64,000 nucleotides of DNA from Thermophilibacter provencensis. Lineage in GTDB: Bacteria > Actinomycetota > Coriobacteriia > Coriobacteriales > Atopobiaceae. Numbering within the stretch: position 1 is the first letter of the stretch; every line of letters begins with the position of its first letter. Below the pieces are notes generated by a model, which saw only the letters and a list, made by a program, of their open reading frames with translations, searched no databases and was not told where the DNA came from. Shown piece by piece: positions 25,278 to 32,748 of the stretch. Position numbers and translations under genes: made by a program. The stretch lies in assembly GCF_900128445.1 (NCBI RefSeq), contig NZ_LT671417.1:1474769-1538768 (forward strand), read 5' to 3'.

Positions 25278-26043
25278 TCCTGTGGACATAGCCATCTTCA
25301 ACGTGGAGGGCGACCTTGACGTGAGGTCGGTCCCTGCAACGCGCCGCCGCCTCGACGCCCTCGTCGCGCAGGGCACGAGGCGCATCTTCATGAACATGGG
25401 CGACGTCAGCTACGTCGACTCGGCGGGGATGGGCTTCATCCTTGGCGAGCTGCGGCGCATTCGCCGGATGGGCGGCCTGCTCTCGCTCTCCAACGTCTCT
25501 CCGCAGCTCTATCGCGCGCTCAGCCTCATGCGGATCGTCGAGTTCGTGCCCGTATCCCGCGCCGGCGCGCGCCACGAGGTCGCGGCGCTCGACCCGTCGG
25601 TGCTGCCGCGGTGGCGCACGACCTTCCGCGTGGGTCCCGACGAGCTCTCCGCAGCCCGCGAGCGCCTCGGCGAGCTCCTCTCGCGCCTCCCGCTCACGGG
25701 GGACGCCCTCTTCGACATGGGGCTCGCCTGCGGCGAGGCGCTCGGCAACGCGGTCGACCACACCTGCGCCGACGGGGTGCTCGCCACGGTCGCGGCCTAC
25801 CCGGACCGCGTGTGCGTGGAGGTGAGCGACTGCGGCTGCGGGTTCGAGCTGGCGGACGGGGACGAGCCCCCCGAGGCCGCTCCCGAGGACGAGCGAGGGC
25901 GCGGCATACGGCTCATGCGGATGCTCGCCGACTCCGTGAGCATCACCCGCAAGCGGACGGGGGAGGGGACGGTCGTGCGGCTCGTCAAGCTGCTTGACTC
26001 CTCGGGTTCCTCTCCCGAGGGCGCGCCGCCCCTTGCGGGGTGA
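25270..26043 (+). CDS. Fused STAS (anti-sigma antagonist) - HATPase (anti-sigma/RsbW-like) protein
   Basis: This 257-residue protein joins two partner-switch components. Residues about 5-95 form a STAS domain with the phosphorylatable serine in VDSAGMG (Ser51 from this start). Residues about 120-245 form an RsbW/SpoIIAB-type ATPase with the N box (CGEALGNAVDH), a DCGCGFE motif and the G2 box (GRGIRLMRMLADS). The start is uncertain: ATG 25270 has no ribosome-binding site, whereas GTG 25282 has GGGAG five bases upstream; both lie in or next to a perfect hairpin. The preceding PP2C phosphatase is the likely antagonist of the kinase half. No sigma factor is adjacent, so the output target is unknown. 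Confidence 0.88.
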   Translation: MGAPVDIAIFNVEGDLDVRSVPATRRRLDALVAQGTRRIFMNMGDVSYVDSAGMGFILGELRRIRRMGGLLSLSNVSPQLYRALSLMRIVEFVPVSRAGARHEVAALDPSVLPRWRTTFRVGPDELSAARERLGELLSRLPLTGDALFDMGLACGEALGNAVDHTCADGVLATVAAYPDRVCVEVSDCGCGFELADGDEPPEAAPEDERGRGIRLMRMLADSVSITRKRTGEGTVVRLVKLLDSSGSSPEGAPPLAG

Positions 26044-26103
26044 CCCGCCTGCCGTGCCGACCATAGGGGTTCACAATTCCTCCACGGATTGAAACTTGAC
26101 CCC

Positions 26104-26132
26104 TTGCGCCAGCTGGCCCGGCCCCGTATAGT
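26104..26132 (+). promoter_or_regulatory. Promoter of first tRNA-Gly
   Basis: TTGCGC (26104-26109), 17-bp spacer, TATAGT (26127-26132). Confidence 0.75.
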
Positions 26133-26145
26133 AATCCCTGCGCTT

Positions 26146-26221
26146 GCGGGCTTAGCGCAGTTGGTAGCGCGCCACCTTGCCAAGGTGGAGGTCGCGGGTT
26201 CGAACCCCGTAGCCCGCTCCA
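26146..26221 (+). tRNA. tRNA-Gly (anticodon GCC)
   Basis: 76 nt with encoded CCA. Acceptor GCGGGCT/AGCCCGC, anticodon loop TTGCCAA in stem CCACC/GGTGG, T arm CGCGGGTTCGAACCCCG. It is identical to the copy at 26487-26562. Confidence 0.97.
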
Positions 26222-26232
26222 TGCGAGCTCAG

Positions 26233-26258
26233 AAGGCCGGTCTTGATCGGCCTTTTTC
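26233..26258 (+). terminator. Terminator-like hairpin between tRNA-Gly and tRNA-Cys
   Basis: AAGGCCGGTC pairs with GATCGGCCTT, followed by TTT. tRNA-Cys begins a few bases later and may depend on read-through. Confidence 0.7.
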
Positions 26259-26262
26259 ATAC

Positions 26263-26336
26263 GGCGAAGTGGCCAAGTGGTAAGGCACGGGCCTGCAAAG
26301 CCCTGACCCCCGGTTCGAATCCGGGCTTCGCCTCCA
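26263..26336 (+). tRNA. tRNA-Cys (anticodon GCA)
   Basis: 74 nt with encoded CCA. Acceptor GGCGAAG/CTTCGCC, anticodon loop CTGCAAA, T arm CCCGGTTCGAATCCGGG. Confidence 0.97.
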
Positions 26337-26345
26337 GGACGTGAC

Positions 26346-26371
26346 GGGCACCCTCCGGGGTGCCCTTTTCG
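26346..26371 (+). terminator. Terminator after tRNA-Cys
   Basis: GGGCACC and GGTGCCC around CTCCGG, followed by TTTTC. Confidence 0.85.
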
Positions 26372-26444
26372 TATGCAGGCCTCCCGCCTTCTCCTCGCGC
26401 GGGCGAGAAGGACGGGCGGCCGAAAAACTTTTCTGGGATAGCCC

Positions 26445-26473
26445 TTGCAATCTGCGGGGCGGAGGAATATCAT
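26445..26473 (+). promoter_or_regulatory. Promoter of second tRNA-Gly
   Basis: TTGCAA (26445-26450), 17-bp spacer, TATCAT (26468-26473), with CGAAAAAC about 20 bases before the -35. Confidence 0.75.
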
Positions 26474-26486
26474 TACTCCTCGCGTC

Positions 26487-26562
26487 GCGGGCTTAGCGCA
26501 GTTGGTAGCGCGCCACCTTGCCAAGGTGGAGGTCGCGGGTTCGAACCCCGTAGCCCGCTCCA
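26487..26562 (+). tRNA. tRNA-Gly (anticodon GCC), second copy
   Basis: Identical 76-nt duplicate of 26146-26221, with its own promoter and its own terminator hairpin (GGGCCGGTC/GACCGGCCC then TTTT, about 26573-26600). Confidence 0.97.
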
Positions 26563-26572
26563 TGGGTATGAG

Positions 26573-26600
26573 AGGGCCGGTCATGTGACCGGCCCTTTTG
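26573..26600 (+). terminator. Terminator after second tRNA-Gly
   Basis: GGGCCGGTC, loop ATGT, GACCGGCCC followed by TTTT. Confidence 0.9.
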
Positions 26601-26643
26601 CTATCCTGTTCACTCGGACGTCTAAGCCTGAGGGGACCTCTGC

Positions 26644-27624
26644 ATGCTCTTCACCATCGCGCTTCTCATCTTCCTGTTCGCCGTCGCCCAGGGCTTCGTG
26701 CGGACGGTCGTGTACTTCTGGGAGTGGCTGTCGCGCGGTCGCAAGCTGGGCGACGAGGAGGTCGAGCTCGCCGAGGAGGCGCTCGAGGAGTCCGAGGACG
26801 CGCTCGAGCGCGAGCTCGCCCGGGCGTCCCGCCAGCGCGGGCTCGGCCGCGTCTTCGCGCGGTGGCGCGCCTCCGGCGCCGCGGTCGACGAGTACCTCGA
26901 CCACCTGCAGCTCGGCTGGTACCAGGTCATCTTCATCTTCTTCGTGGGCAGTATGGCGGGCCTGCTCATCGAGGAGGCCTTCATGCTCCTCACGGCGGGC
27001 CTCACCGAGAGCCGCGTGGGGCTCGTGTGGGGGCCCTTCTCGCCGCTCTACGGGGTGGGGGCGGTCCTGCTCACCGTGCTCTGCTTCGGCATGCGTCGCC
27101 GTGGGGCGCGCGCCTGGCAGGTGTTTCTCGTCTCCGCCCTCGTGGGCGGCGTGCTCGAGCAGCTGACCGGCTGGGCCATGTCCGAGCTCTTCGATGCCGA
27201 GTCCTGGACGTACCTCCACCTGCCCGACCACATCACGCAGTGGGTGGCGTGGCGCTTCGTCGCCATGTGGGGCCTGCTCGGGCTCGTGTGGTCGCGCGCC
27301 GTCATGCCTCGCCTGCTCTACCAGATCGGCATGCCGGTCGCGCGCCGCCAGGTGGTGTTCGTCGCGCTCGTGGCTGTCTACCTCGTCGCCGACATCGCGA
27401 TGACGCTCGTGTGCTTCGAGCGCAAGACGGAGCGCGACGCGGGCGTGCCTCCCGCCAACGCCTTCGAGCGATGGGTGGACACCAACTACTCCGACGAGTT
27501 CATCTCGGCTCGCTTCCAGAACCTCAAGATTGGCGGCGAGCGCGACCTCGTGGACGAGAACGGCAACCTGGTGCTCGACGAGAACGGCAACACCATGACC
27601 GAGGCGGAGGGAGGGGCTCGATGA
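26644..27624 (+). CDS. Putative ABC-transporter type IV family membrane protein (CmpB-like)
   Basis: This integral membrane protein of 326 residues resembles the family annotated as putative ABC transporter permease (ABC_trans_CmpB), recognisable from WGPFSPLYGVGAVLL and the GGVLEQLTGWAMSELF and WTYLHLPDHITQWVAWRF segments. An N-terminal hydrophobic stretch is followed by an acidic coiled region (about 35-75), then several spans, and a polar C-terminal tail. No transported substrate is known for the family. The stop overlaps the next start by four bases (ATGA), so it is in an operon with the cysteine desulfurase and mnmA. Confidence 0.8.
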   Translation: MLFTIALLIFLFAVAQGFVRTVVYFWEWLSRGRKLGDEEVELAEEALEESEDALERELARASRQRGLGRVFARWRASGAAVDEYLDHLQLGWYQVIFIFFVGSMAGLLIEEAFMLLTAGLTESRVGLVWGPFSPLYGVGAVLLTVLCFGMRRRGARAWQVFLVSALVGGVLEQLTGWAMSELFDAESWTYLHLPDHITQWVAWRFVAMWGLLGLVWSRAVMPRLLYQIGMPVARRQVVFVALVAVYLVADIAMTLVCFERKTERDAGVPPANAFERWVDTNYSDEFISARFQNLKIGGERDLVDENGNLVLDENGNTMTEAEGGAR

Positions 27625-28856
27625 CGCAGGTCCCCGCCGAGCGCGTCCCCGCGCGGGGCGCGTATCTCGACTACGCGGCGGCGACGCCGCTCGACCCCGA
27701 GGTGCTCGAGGCCATGGGGCCCTACCTCACGGGACGCTTCTACAACCCGTCTGCTCCCTACGAGCTCGCGCGCGGGGTGCGCGACGACGTCGAGCGCGCC
27801 CGCGCCACCGTGGCGCGGCTCATCGGCGCGCGTCCCGACAACCTCGTCTTCACGGCTGGGGCGACAGAGGCGAACAATCTCGCCTTCGCGGCGGTCGAGG
27901 GGCATGTGGTCGTGGACGCCATCGAGCACGAGAGCGTGCTCGCCTGCGCCGGGACCCACGCGCGCCGCACCGTTCGCGTGGGGCGCGACGGCCTCGTGGA
28001 CCCCTCCGCCGTGGCGCGCGCGATCAGGCCGGACACCGAACTCGTCTCGATAGAGCTCGCAAACGGGGAGATCGGCTGCGTGCAGCCGGTGCGCGAGATC
28101 TCCCGCGCCGTGGCCGAAGAGCGCGCGCGGCGCCTCGAGGCAGGCGAGCGCACGCCCATCTACCTGCACACCGACGCGTCCCAGGCGGCGGGGTGCCTCT
28201 CGGTCAACGTGAGCTCGCTCGGCGTCGACCTGCTCACGCTCTCCGCCGCGAAGATCTACGGCCCCAAGCAGGTGGGCGCCCTCTGGGCCGCGGACGACGT
28301 GCGGCTGCGCCCGCTCGTCTACGGGGGCGGGCAGGAGGGCGGCGTGCGCTCCGGCACGGAGAACGTCGCGGGGGTCGTGGGCCTCGCGCGGGCGATGGAG
28401 CTCGCCTGCGAGCGCCGCGCGCGGGAGGCTCGGCGCCTCGCCGCGCTGCGCGAGCGGCTGCGCGCGGGACTGCTCGAGCGCCTGCCGTGGACGGTGGTCT
28501 CCGGCCCGCGCAACGCCAGGAGGCGCCTTCCGGGCCTCCTGCACGTCGCCTTCGCGGGGATCGAGGCGCGCCGCCTCGTGATCGCCCTCGAGCGGGAGGG
28601 CGTCTCGGTGGGCACGGGCTCGGCGTGCGCCGCGAGCCGCATGCGCGTCTCGCACGTGCTCGAGGCCATTGGGATGCCGCGGCCGCTCGCCGAGGGGAGC
28701 CTGCGCCTGACGCTGGGCCTCCCCACCACCGAGGACGAGGTTGACCGCGCCGTGCTCGCCATCGAGCGCGCGGTGCGCTCGGAGATGGCCCGCCTCGGGC
28801 TCGACGACGCTGTCCAGGCAGCCCGCGCGGCCGAGCTCGTGGCGGGGTGGCGCTGA
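27621..28856 (+). CDS. Cysteine desulfurase (NifS/IscS family)
   Basis: This PLP enzyme removes sulfur from cysteine and holds it as a persulfide; 411 residues. ATG at 27621 overlaps the previous stop and follows GGCGGAGGGAGGGG. Seen are the N-terminal YLDYAAATPLDPEV, TEANNLAF, HTDASQAAG, the PLP lysine Lys211 in SAAKIYGPK (the residue before it is Ala, where many IscS proteins have His) and the persulfide cysteine Cys336 in GTGSACAASR. The gene overlaps mnmA, so it is most likely the dedicated sulfur donor for tRNA 2-thiouridine formation rather than a general Fe-S cluster enzyme. Confidence 0.94.
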   Translation: MTQVPAERVPARGAYLDYAAATPLDPEVLEAMGPYLTGRFYNPSAPYELARGVRDDVERARATVARLIGARPDNLVFTAGATEANNLAFAAVEGHVVVDAIEHESVLACAGTHARRTVRVGRDGLVDPSAVARAIRPDTELVSIELANGEIGCVQPVREISRAVAEERARRLEAGERTPIYLHTDASQAAGCLSVNVSSLGVDLLTLSAAKIYGPKQVGALWAADDVRLRPLVYGGGQEGGVRSGTENVAGVVGLARAMELACERRAREARRLAALRERLRAGLLERLPWTVVSGPRNARRRLPGLLHVAFAGIEARRLVIALEREGVSVGTGSACAASRMRVSHVLEAIGMPRPLAEGSLRLTLGLPTTEDEVDRAVLAIERAVRSEMARLGLDDAVQAARAAELVAGWR

Positions 28857-29932
28857 TGGGGGGAGCCTGCCCGGCGCCGGCGCCCGGCGCCCGCGTCTAC
28901 TGCGGCCTCTCCGGCGGCGTTGACTCCGCCCTCGCCGCGGCGCTGCTCGTGGAGGCCGGCTACGACGTCACGGCCGTCTACATGCGCAACTGGTCGCGCG
29001 ACCTGCCTGGCTTCAGGTGCCCCTGGGCCCAGGAGCTCGCCGACGCGGAGCGCGTGGCGGTGACGCTGGGGATCGACCTCGAGGTCTGGGACTGCGAGGC
29101 GGAGTACAAGGCCACCGTGGTGGACTACCTCGTCGACGCCTACGCGCGCGGCCGCACGCCCAACCCGGACGTCATGTGCAACCAGACGATCAAGTTCGGG
29201 ACGTTCCTCGAGCGCGCCCTCTCCGAGGGTGCCGACTTCGTCGCCACGGGCCACTACGGTCGCGTGGCGCGCGGCGAGGACGGCCGCGTGAGCCTGCTGC
29301 GCGCGCTCGACGAGCACAAGGACCAGACGTACTTCCTCTGGCGCGTGGGCGCCGACGCCCTCGCGCGAGCGCTCCTGCCGGTGGGCGAGGTCCGCGACAA
29401 GGCCGAGGTGCGCCGCATGTGCGCCGAGCGCGGCCTGGGGGTGGAGAACAAGCCGGACTCCGACGGCATCTGCTTCGTGGGCCCGGTGGGCATTCGCACG
29501 TTCCTGCTCGACGCGCTGGAGCGCCGCGCCGGGGACGTGGTGGAGTGGGAGACCGGGCGCGTGCTCGGCCGCCACGACGGCGCGTTCCTCTTCACCGTGG
29601 GGCAGCGGCGCGGACTCGACCTCGGGGGCGGGCCGGCCCGCTACGTGGTGGGCACGGACGTCGAGAAGAACGTGGTGTACGTGACGGCGGACCATGACAG
29701 CCCGGCGCTCTTCTGCCGCGAGGTCGAGCTCGACGACGTCCGCTGGGTCTCCGGCGAGCCCCCCGCTCCGGGACGCTACCTCGTGCGCACGCGCCATACG
29801 GGCGAGCTTCGCGAGGCGGAGCTCGCGGGCGGCGTGTTGCGCTTTGACGAACCGGTGCGCCGCGTGGCCCCCGGCCAGTCAGCGGTGCTCTACGATGGTC
29901 TCCGCTGCCTCGGCGGCGGCATCGTCTGCTAA
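28856..29932 (+). CDS. mnmA: tRNA-specific 2-thiouridylase MnmA
   Basis: MnmA adenylates and thiolates U34 of Lys, Glu and Gln tRNAs; 358 residues. ATG at 28856 overlaps the desulfurase stop (TGATG). The PP-loop GLSGGVDSALAAALL, first catalytic cysteine Cys108 in NPDVMCNQTIKFG and the second Cys206 in DSDGICFVG are all intact. The C-terminal beta-barrel domain contains FTVGQRRGLDLGGG. The sulfur probably comes directly from the upstream cysteine desulfurase. Confidence 0.95.
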   Translation: MGGACPAPAPGARVYCGLSGGVDSALAAALLVEAGYDVTAVYMRNWSRDLPGFRCPWAQELADAERVAVTLGIDLEVWDCEAEYKATVVDYLVDAYARGRTPNPDVMCNQTIKFGTFLERALSEGADFVATGHYGRVARGEDGRVSLLRALDEHKDQTYFLWRVGADALARALLPVGEVRDKAEVRRMCAERGLGVENKPDSDGICFVGPVGIRTFLLDALERRAGDVVEWETGRVLGRHDGAFLFTVGQRRGLDLGGGPARYVVGTDVEKNVVYVTADHDSPALFCREVELDDVRWVSGEPPAPGRYLVRTRHTGELREAELAGGVLRFDEPVRRVAPGQSAVLYDGLRCLGGGIVC

Positions 29933-29934
29933 TC

Positions 29935-30003
29935 GGGGACAGTCCCCAATTTGCAGAATTATTTGATATCACGTGTTTTGGGGCGGGAGCCGTCCCCGAT
30001 TGG
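29935..30003. repeat. GGGGACAGTCCCC intergenic element
   Basis: AATCGGGGACAGTCCCCAATT begins directly at the mnmA stop, and an inverted partial copy (CCGTCCCCGATTGGC) precedes the next ribosome-binding site. An AT-rich 30-bp core separates them. It resembles the other GGGACAG-containing elements in the window in its central word. Confidence 0.6.
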
Positions 30004-30016
30004 CGGAGGGGGAGCC

Positions 30017-30496
30017 ATGTCCATAGAGAGGGCCCGTGCGCATCTCGCGCAGTTCGGCGCCGAGGGGCGCATTCGGGAGTTCGAGGAGTCGAGCGCCACG
30101 GTCGAGCTCGCGGCCGCGGCGGTGGGCACGGAGCCCGCGCGCATCGCCAAGACGCTCAGCTTCATGGTGGGGGAGACGCCCACGCTCATCCTCTTCGCGG
30201 GGGACGCACGCGTCAACAACCAGGCGTTCAAGGCCGCGTTCCACACCAAGCCCAAGATGCTCTCGCGCGACCAGGCGGCGGAGCTCGTCGGGCACGAGGT
30301 GGGCGGCGTGTGCCCCTTCGGCGTGGAGCCGGGCGTTGACGTGTTCCTCGACGAGTCGCTCAGGCGCTTCGAGTCCGTGTGGCCCGCGGCCGGCAGCTCG
30401 AACTCCGCCATCGAGCTCACGCTCGACGAGCTCGAGCGCTTCTCCGGCGCGCGCGGCTGGGTCGACGTCGCAAAGGGCTGGCGCGAGGGGGAGTAG
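30017..30496 (+). CDS. YbaK/EbsC-family aminoacyl-tRNA deacylase
   Basis: This 159-residue single-domain protein of the YbaK/ProX group hydrolyses mischarged tRNAs, for example Cys-tRNA(Pro). ATG at 30017 follows GGAGGGGGAGCC. Family features include TVELAAAAVGTEPARIAKTLSF near the start with the catalytic lysine in IAKTL, and GVCPFGVEPGVDVFLDESL. The exact mischarged tRNA is not predictable from sequence. Confidence 0.88.
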   Translation: MSIERARAHLAQFGAEGRIREFEESSATVELAAAAVGTEPARIAKTLSFMVGETPTLILFAGDARVNNQAFKAAFHTKPKMLSRDQAAELVGHEVGGVCPFGVEPGVDVFLDESLRRFESVWPAAGSSNSAIELTLDELERFSGARGWVDVAKGWREGE

Positions 30497-30624
30497 GGCG
30501 GCGCGACGGAACGCGTAGCAGTTCTCTGTTGTCCGCCGCCCGCCGGCCGGCGAGCGGTCGTCCTTCTCGCCGCCGCGCTACACTAGACTGACGAACCGTC
30601 CGCTGGCCCGTGGGGAGCTTCCGA

Positions 30625-32118
30625 GTGGCAGAAGATCAGAACAACGCCGAATCCGCGCGCGTGCCGGCCCCCGCGGCCGAGTCCAAGGCGGCCCCGGCCT
30701 CGGCGCCCAAGGGTGCGCGGGGGGCTGCCAAGCGGGTCTCCATGAAGGTCTCGGCCGTCCGCACCGTGGCGGCGGAGGACCGCGAGGCGGACAAGAAGTC
30801 GCTGGGCCAGGTTCGCAAGACCGTCGTCTTCCTGGGCTTCGTCGCCATCGCGTATGCGCTCTACCTCGTCCTCAGCGGGCAGGTCGACGAGTTCGTGACG
30901 TCTCTCGCGGGCGTGGACCTCGCCTGGATCGTGGCGGGCGTGGCCTGCTTCATGCTCTACTACGTCTTCGGCGTGCTCGCCTACGTGCTCTCCATCATCG
31001 CCGACCCGGATAACCCCGTGGGCATCCGCGACCTCATGAGCGTCGAGGCCTCCGGCGTCTTCTTCATGCGCCTCACGCCCAACAGCGCGGGCGCCCCGCC
31101 GGCCCAGATCTACCGCCTCACGCGCGCCGGCCTCTCGGTCGGCGAGGCGAGCGCCCTCAACTTCACGCGCACCGTGCTCTACGAGGCTGGCGAGGGCGTC
31201 TTTGCCGCCATAATGCTCCTCTTCTGCGGAACCTACTTCTATGAGACGTTCGGCGACGTCACCCTCATCGGCGTCTTCCTCTTCGGCTTCAAGGTGGTGC
31301 AGGTGGGCGCCATGCTCTTCCTGTGCCTGTTCCCCAGGCCGGTGGTGGCCATCGGCAACTGGGCGCTCCGCTTCGCCAACCGCCGCGGCTGGCTCAAGGA
31401 CGAGAAGTACGAGCAGTGGTACGAGATGGTCAACACCCAGGTGGTCAAGTTCTCGTCCGCCTTCAAGCGCTCCGCCAAGAATGTGCGGGAGATGCTGCTC
31501 ACGATGCTCGTGACGCTCCTTCAGCTCGGCTGCATGTACGCTCTGCCGTGGTTCGTGCTGCGCTCCTTCGGCGAGCCGGCGGACTTCCTGATCTGCCTCG
31601 CCTCGGGCTCTATGCTCGAGCTCCTCATCAATGCCGTGCCGCTCCCGGGCGGCGCGGGCGGCGCCGAGGTGGGCTTCGCCATCCTCTTCAAGGGGATGTA
31701 CGGGGTGCACACCACGGCCGGCTTCGTCATCTGGCGTGCGGTCGAGTATCTGCTCCCGGTCCTTATCGCCGCCCCGTGCATGGGCATGCGCTCCACGAGC
31801 GGCGAGTCCATCAACCGGCGCTGGACGCGTACCTGGAAGCGCTTCCGCGAGTTCGTGGGCGGCAGGCCGGGCACGGGCGGCAAGCGCGTCGCGCGCGGCG
31901 GCGTCACCGTAAGGCCGGGCGCCAAGAGGGCCGTCGTCTCCGGAGGGCCCTCGGCCGCCGCGGCGGGGTCCGACATAGAGGCGCGCATCGCCGCCGGCAA
32001 GGCGGCCGCCGCGCGTCGCCGCGCCGCCGAGAAGGGCGACGCGAAGAAGGCCGCTCCCACGAGCGCGGGCTCCGAGATCACCGTCAAGATCAAGCGCAGG
32101 CCGACGGCGAAGAAGTAG
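30625..32118 (+). CDS. YbhN/UPF0104-family membrane protein (LPG-synthase TM domain type)
   Basis: This multi-span membrane protein has 497 residues and belongs to the flippase-like UPF0104 family, related to the membrane half of lysylphosphatidylglycerol synthase. GTG at 30625 is preferred to GTG 30610 because GGGGAGC lies at proper distance. An N-terminal cytoplasmic Ala/Lys-rich region (about 1-65) precedes about eight spans. The family core FFMRLTPNSAGAPPAQIYRLTRAG and the late segment NAVPLPGGAGGAEVGFAILF are clear. The last 80 residues are a Lys/Arg/Ala-rich low-complexity tail. The aminoacyl-transferase domain of MprF is absent, so lipid or glycolipid transport is likelier than lysyl transfer. 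Confidence 0.85.
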   Translation: MAEDQNNAESARVPAPAAESKAAPASAPKGARGAAKRVSMKVSAVRTVAAEDREADKKSLGQVRKTVVFLGFVAIAYALYLVLSGQVDEFVTSLAGVDLAWIVAGVACFMLYYVFGVLAYVLSIIADPDNPVGIRDLMSVEASGVFFMRLTPNSAGAPPAQIYRLTRAGLSVGEASALNFTRTVLYEAGEGVFAAIMLLFCGTYFYETFGDVTLIGVFLFGFKVVQVGAMLFLCLFPRPVVAIGNWALRFANRRGWLKDEKYEQWYEMVNTQVVKFSSAFKRSAKNVREMLLTMLVTLLQLGCMYALPWFVLRSFGEPADFLICLASGSMLELLINAVPLPGGAGGAEVGFAILFKGMYGVHTTAGFVIWRAVEYLLPVLIAAPCMGMRSTSGESINRRWTRTWKRFREFVGGRPGTGGKRVARGGVTVRPGAKRAVVSGGPSAAAAGSDIEARIAAGKAAAARRRAAEKGDAKKAAPTSAGSEITVKIKRRPTAKK

Positions 32119-32204
32119 GCCTGTCGCATCTCGTGCGCGGACGGTCGTCCGGCCAGGGCGCGATAGGAACTTTCGGCCCGGGCGAAAAAAGTCAAAAATG
32201 GGGG

Positions 32205-32234
32205 TTGCGCTCCGACTGAGTTCCTTGCTAATAT
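32205..32234 (+). promoter_or_regulatory. Promoter of tRNA-Val
   Basis: TTGCGC (32205-32210), 18-bp spacer, TAATAT (32229-32234), with an A run (GCGAAAAAAGTCAAAAAT) immediately upstream of the GGGG preceding the -35. Confidence 0.75.
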
Positions 32235-32274
32235 ATCCCTCGCGCTGCGGTCCCCAACGCAGTGGAACACATAA

Positions 32275-32349
32275 GGGCGTTTAGCTCAGGGGGAGAGCGC
32301 TTCCCTGACACGGAAGAGGTCACAAGTTCAAATCTTGTAACGCCCACCA
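32275..32349 (+). tRNA. tRNA-Val (anticodon GAC)
   Basis: 75 nt with encoded CCA. Acceptor GGGCGTT/AACGCCC, anticodon loop CTGACAC in stem CTTCC/GGAAG. The T arm (ACAAGTTCAAATCTTGT) is unusually AT-rich for this genome. Confidence 0.96.
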
Positions 32350-32358
32350 AATTCTCGC

Positions 32359-32387
32359 AGCTCAGAGCATGTCGGCTCTGAGCTGTT
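32359..32387 (+). terminator. Terminator after tRNA-Val
   Basis: CAGCTCAGAGC and GCTCTGAGCTG around ATGTCG, followed by TTTTC. Confidence 0.88.
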
Positions 32388-32515
32388 TTCATGTCTGCCC
32401 CGAGCGCTCGCCGCGGTAGGGACTCAGGGGGCGGGGCTTGCTGGACAACAGACGCGCCGGGGGAGCGGTCGGATGCTTCTGCGGGGGGCGACAAGCAGGC
32501 GGAATGGCCGCGCGT

Positions 32516-32713
32516 TGTCGAATCGGGGGTCGTGGCAATTCCCGGTCCCGCGGCGTTGTCGCGTTGGGGGTTGTGGCAGTCGCGGCTTGGCCTCAACTGG
32601 GCGTTCTTCTCGCCCCGTTGCGGAATCTGGGGTCGTGGCAGGGCGAATTCTGCCACGACCCCAGATTCGACAGCGCCGCGGCGGCCCGGATTGCCACGAC
32701 CCCCGATTCGACA
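32516..32713. repeat. Nested hairpins of the GTCGTGGCA family
   Basis: Outer arms 32516-32539 and 32690-32713 form a 24-bp perfect inverted repeat (core TCGGGGGTCGTGGCAAT). Inside it, 32623-32641 pairs perfectly with 32650-32668 (core CTGGGGTCGTGGCAG, 8-nt loop), and a decayed copy lies near 32557-32580. The stretch 32390-32748 between tRNA-Val and the minus-strand sulfatase gene contains only these elements and one TTCTTCTCGCC word. The structure may act as a terminator for the minus-strand gene. Confidence 0.88.
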
Positions 32714-32748
32714 GCGCCGGCCGGTGACGGTACGGCCGCGCGCCGGAG

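Noticed and set aside
30625-32118. MprF-type lysyl-phosphatidylglycerol synthase
   Set aside because: Only the membrane flippase-like domain is present; the aminoacyl-transferase domain is absent.
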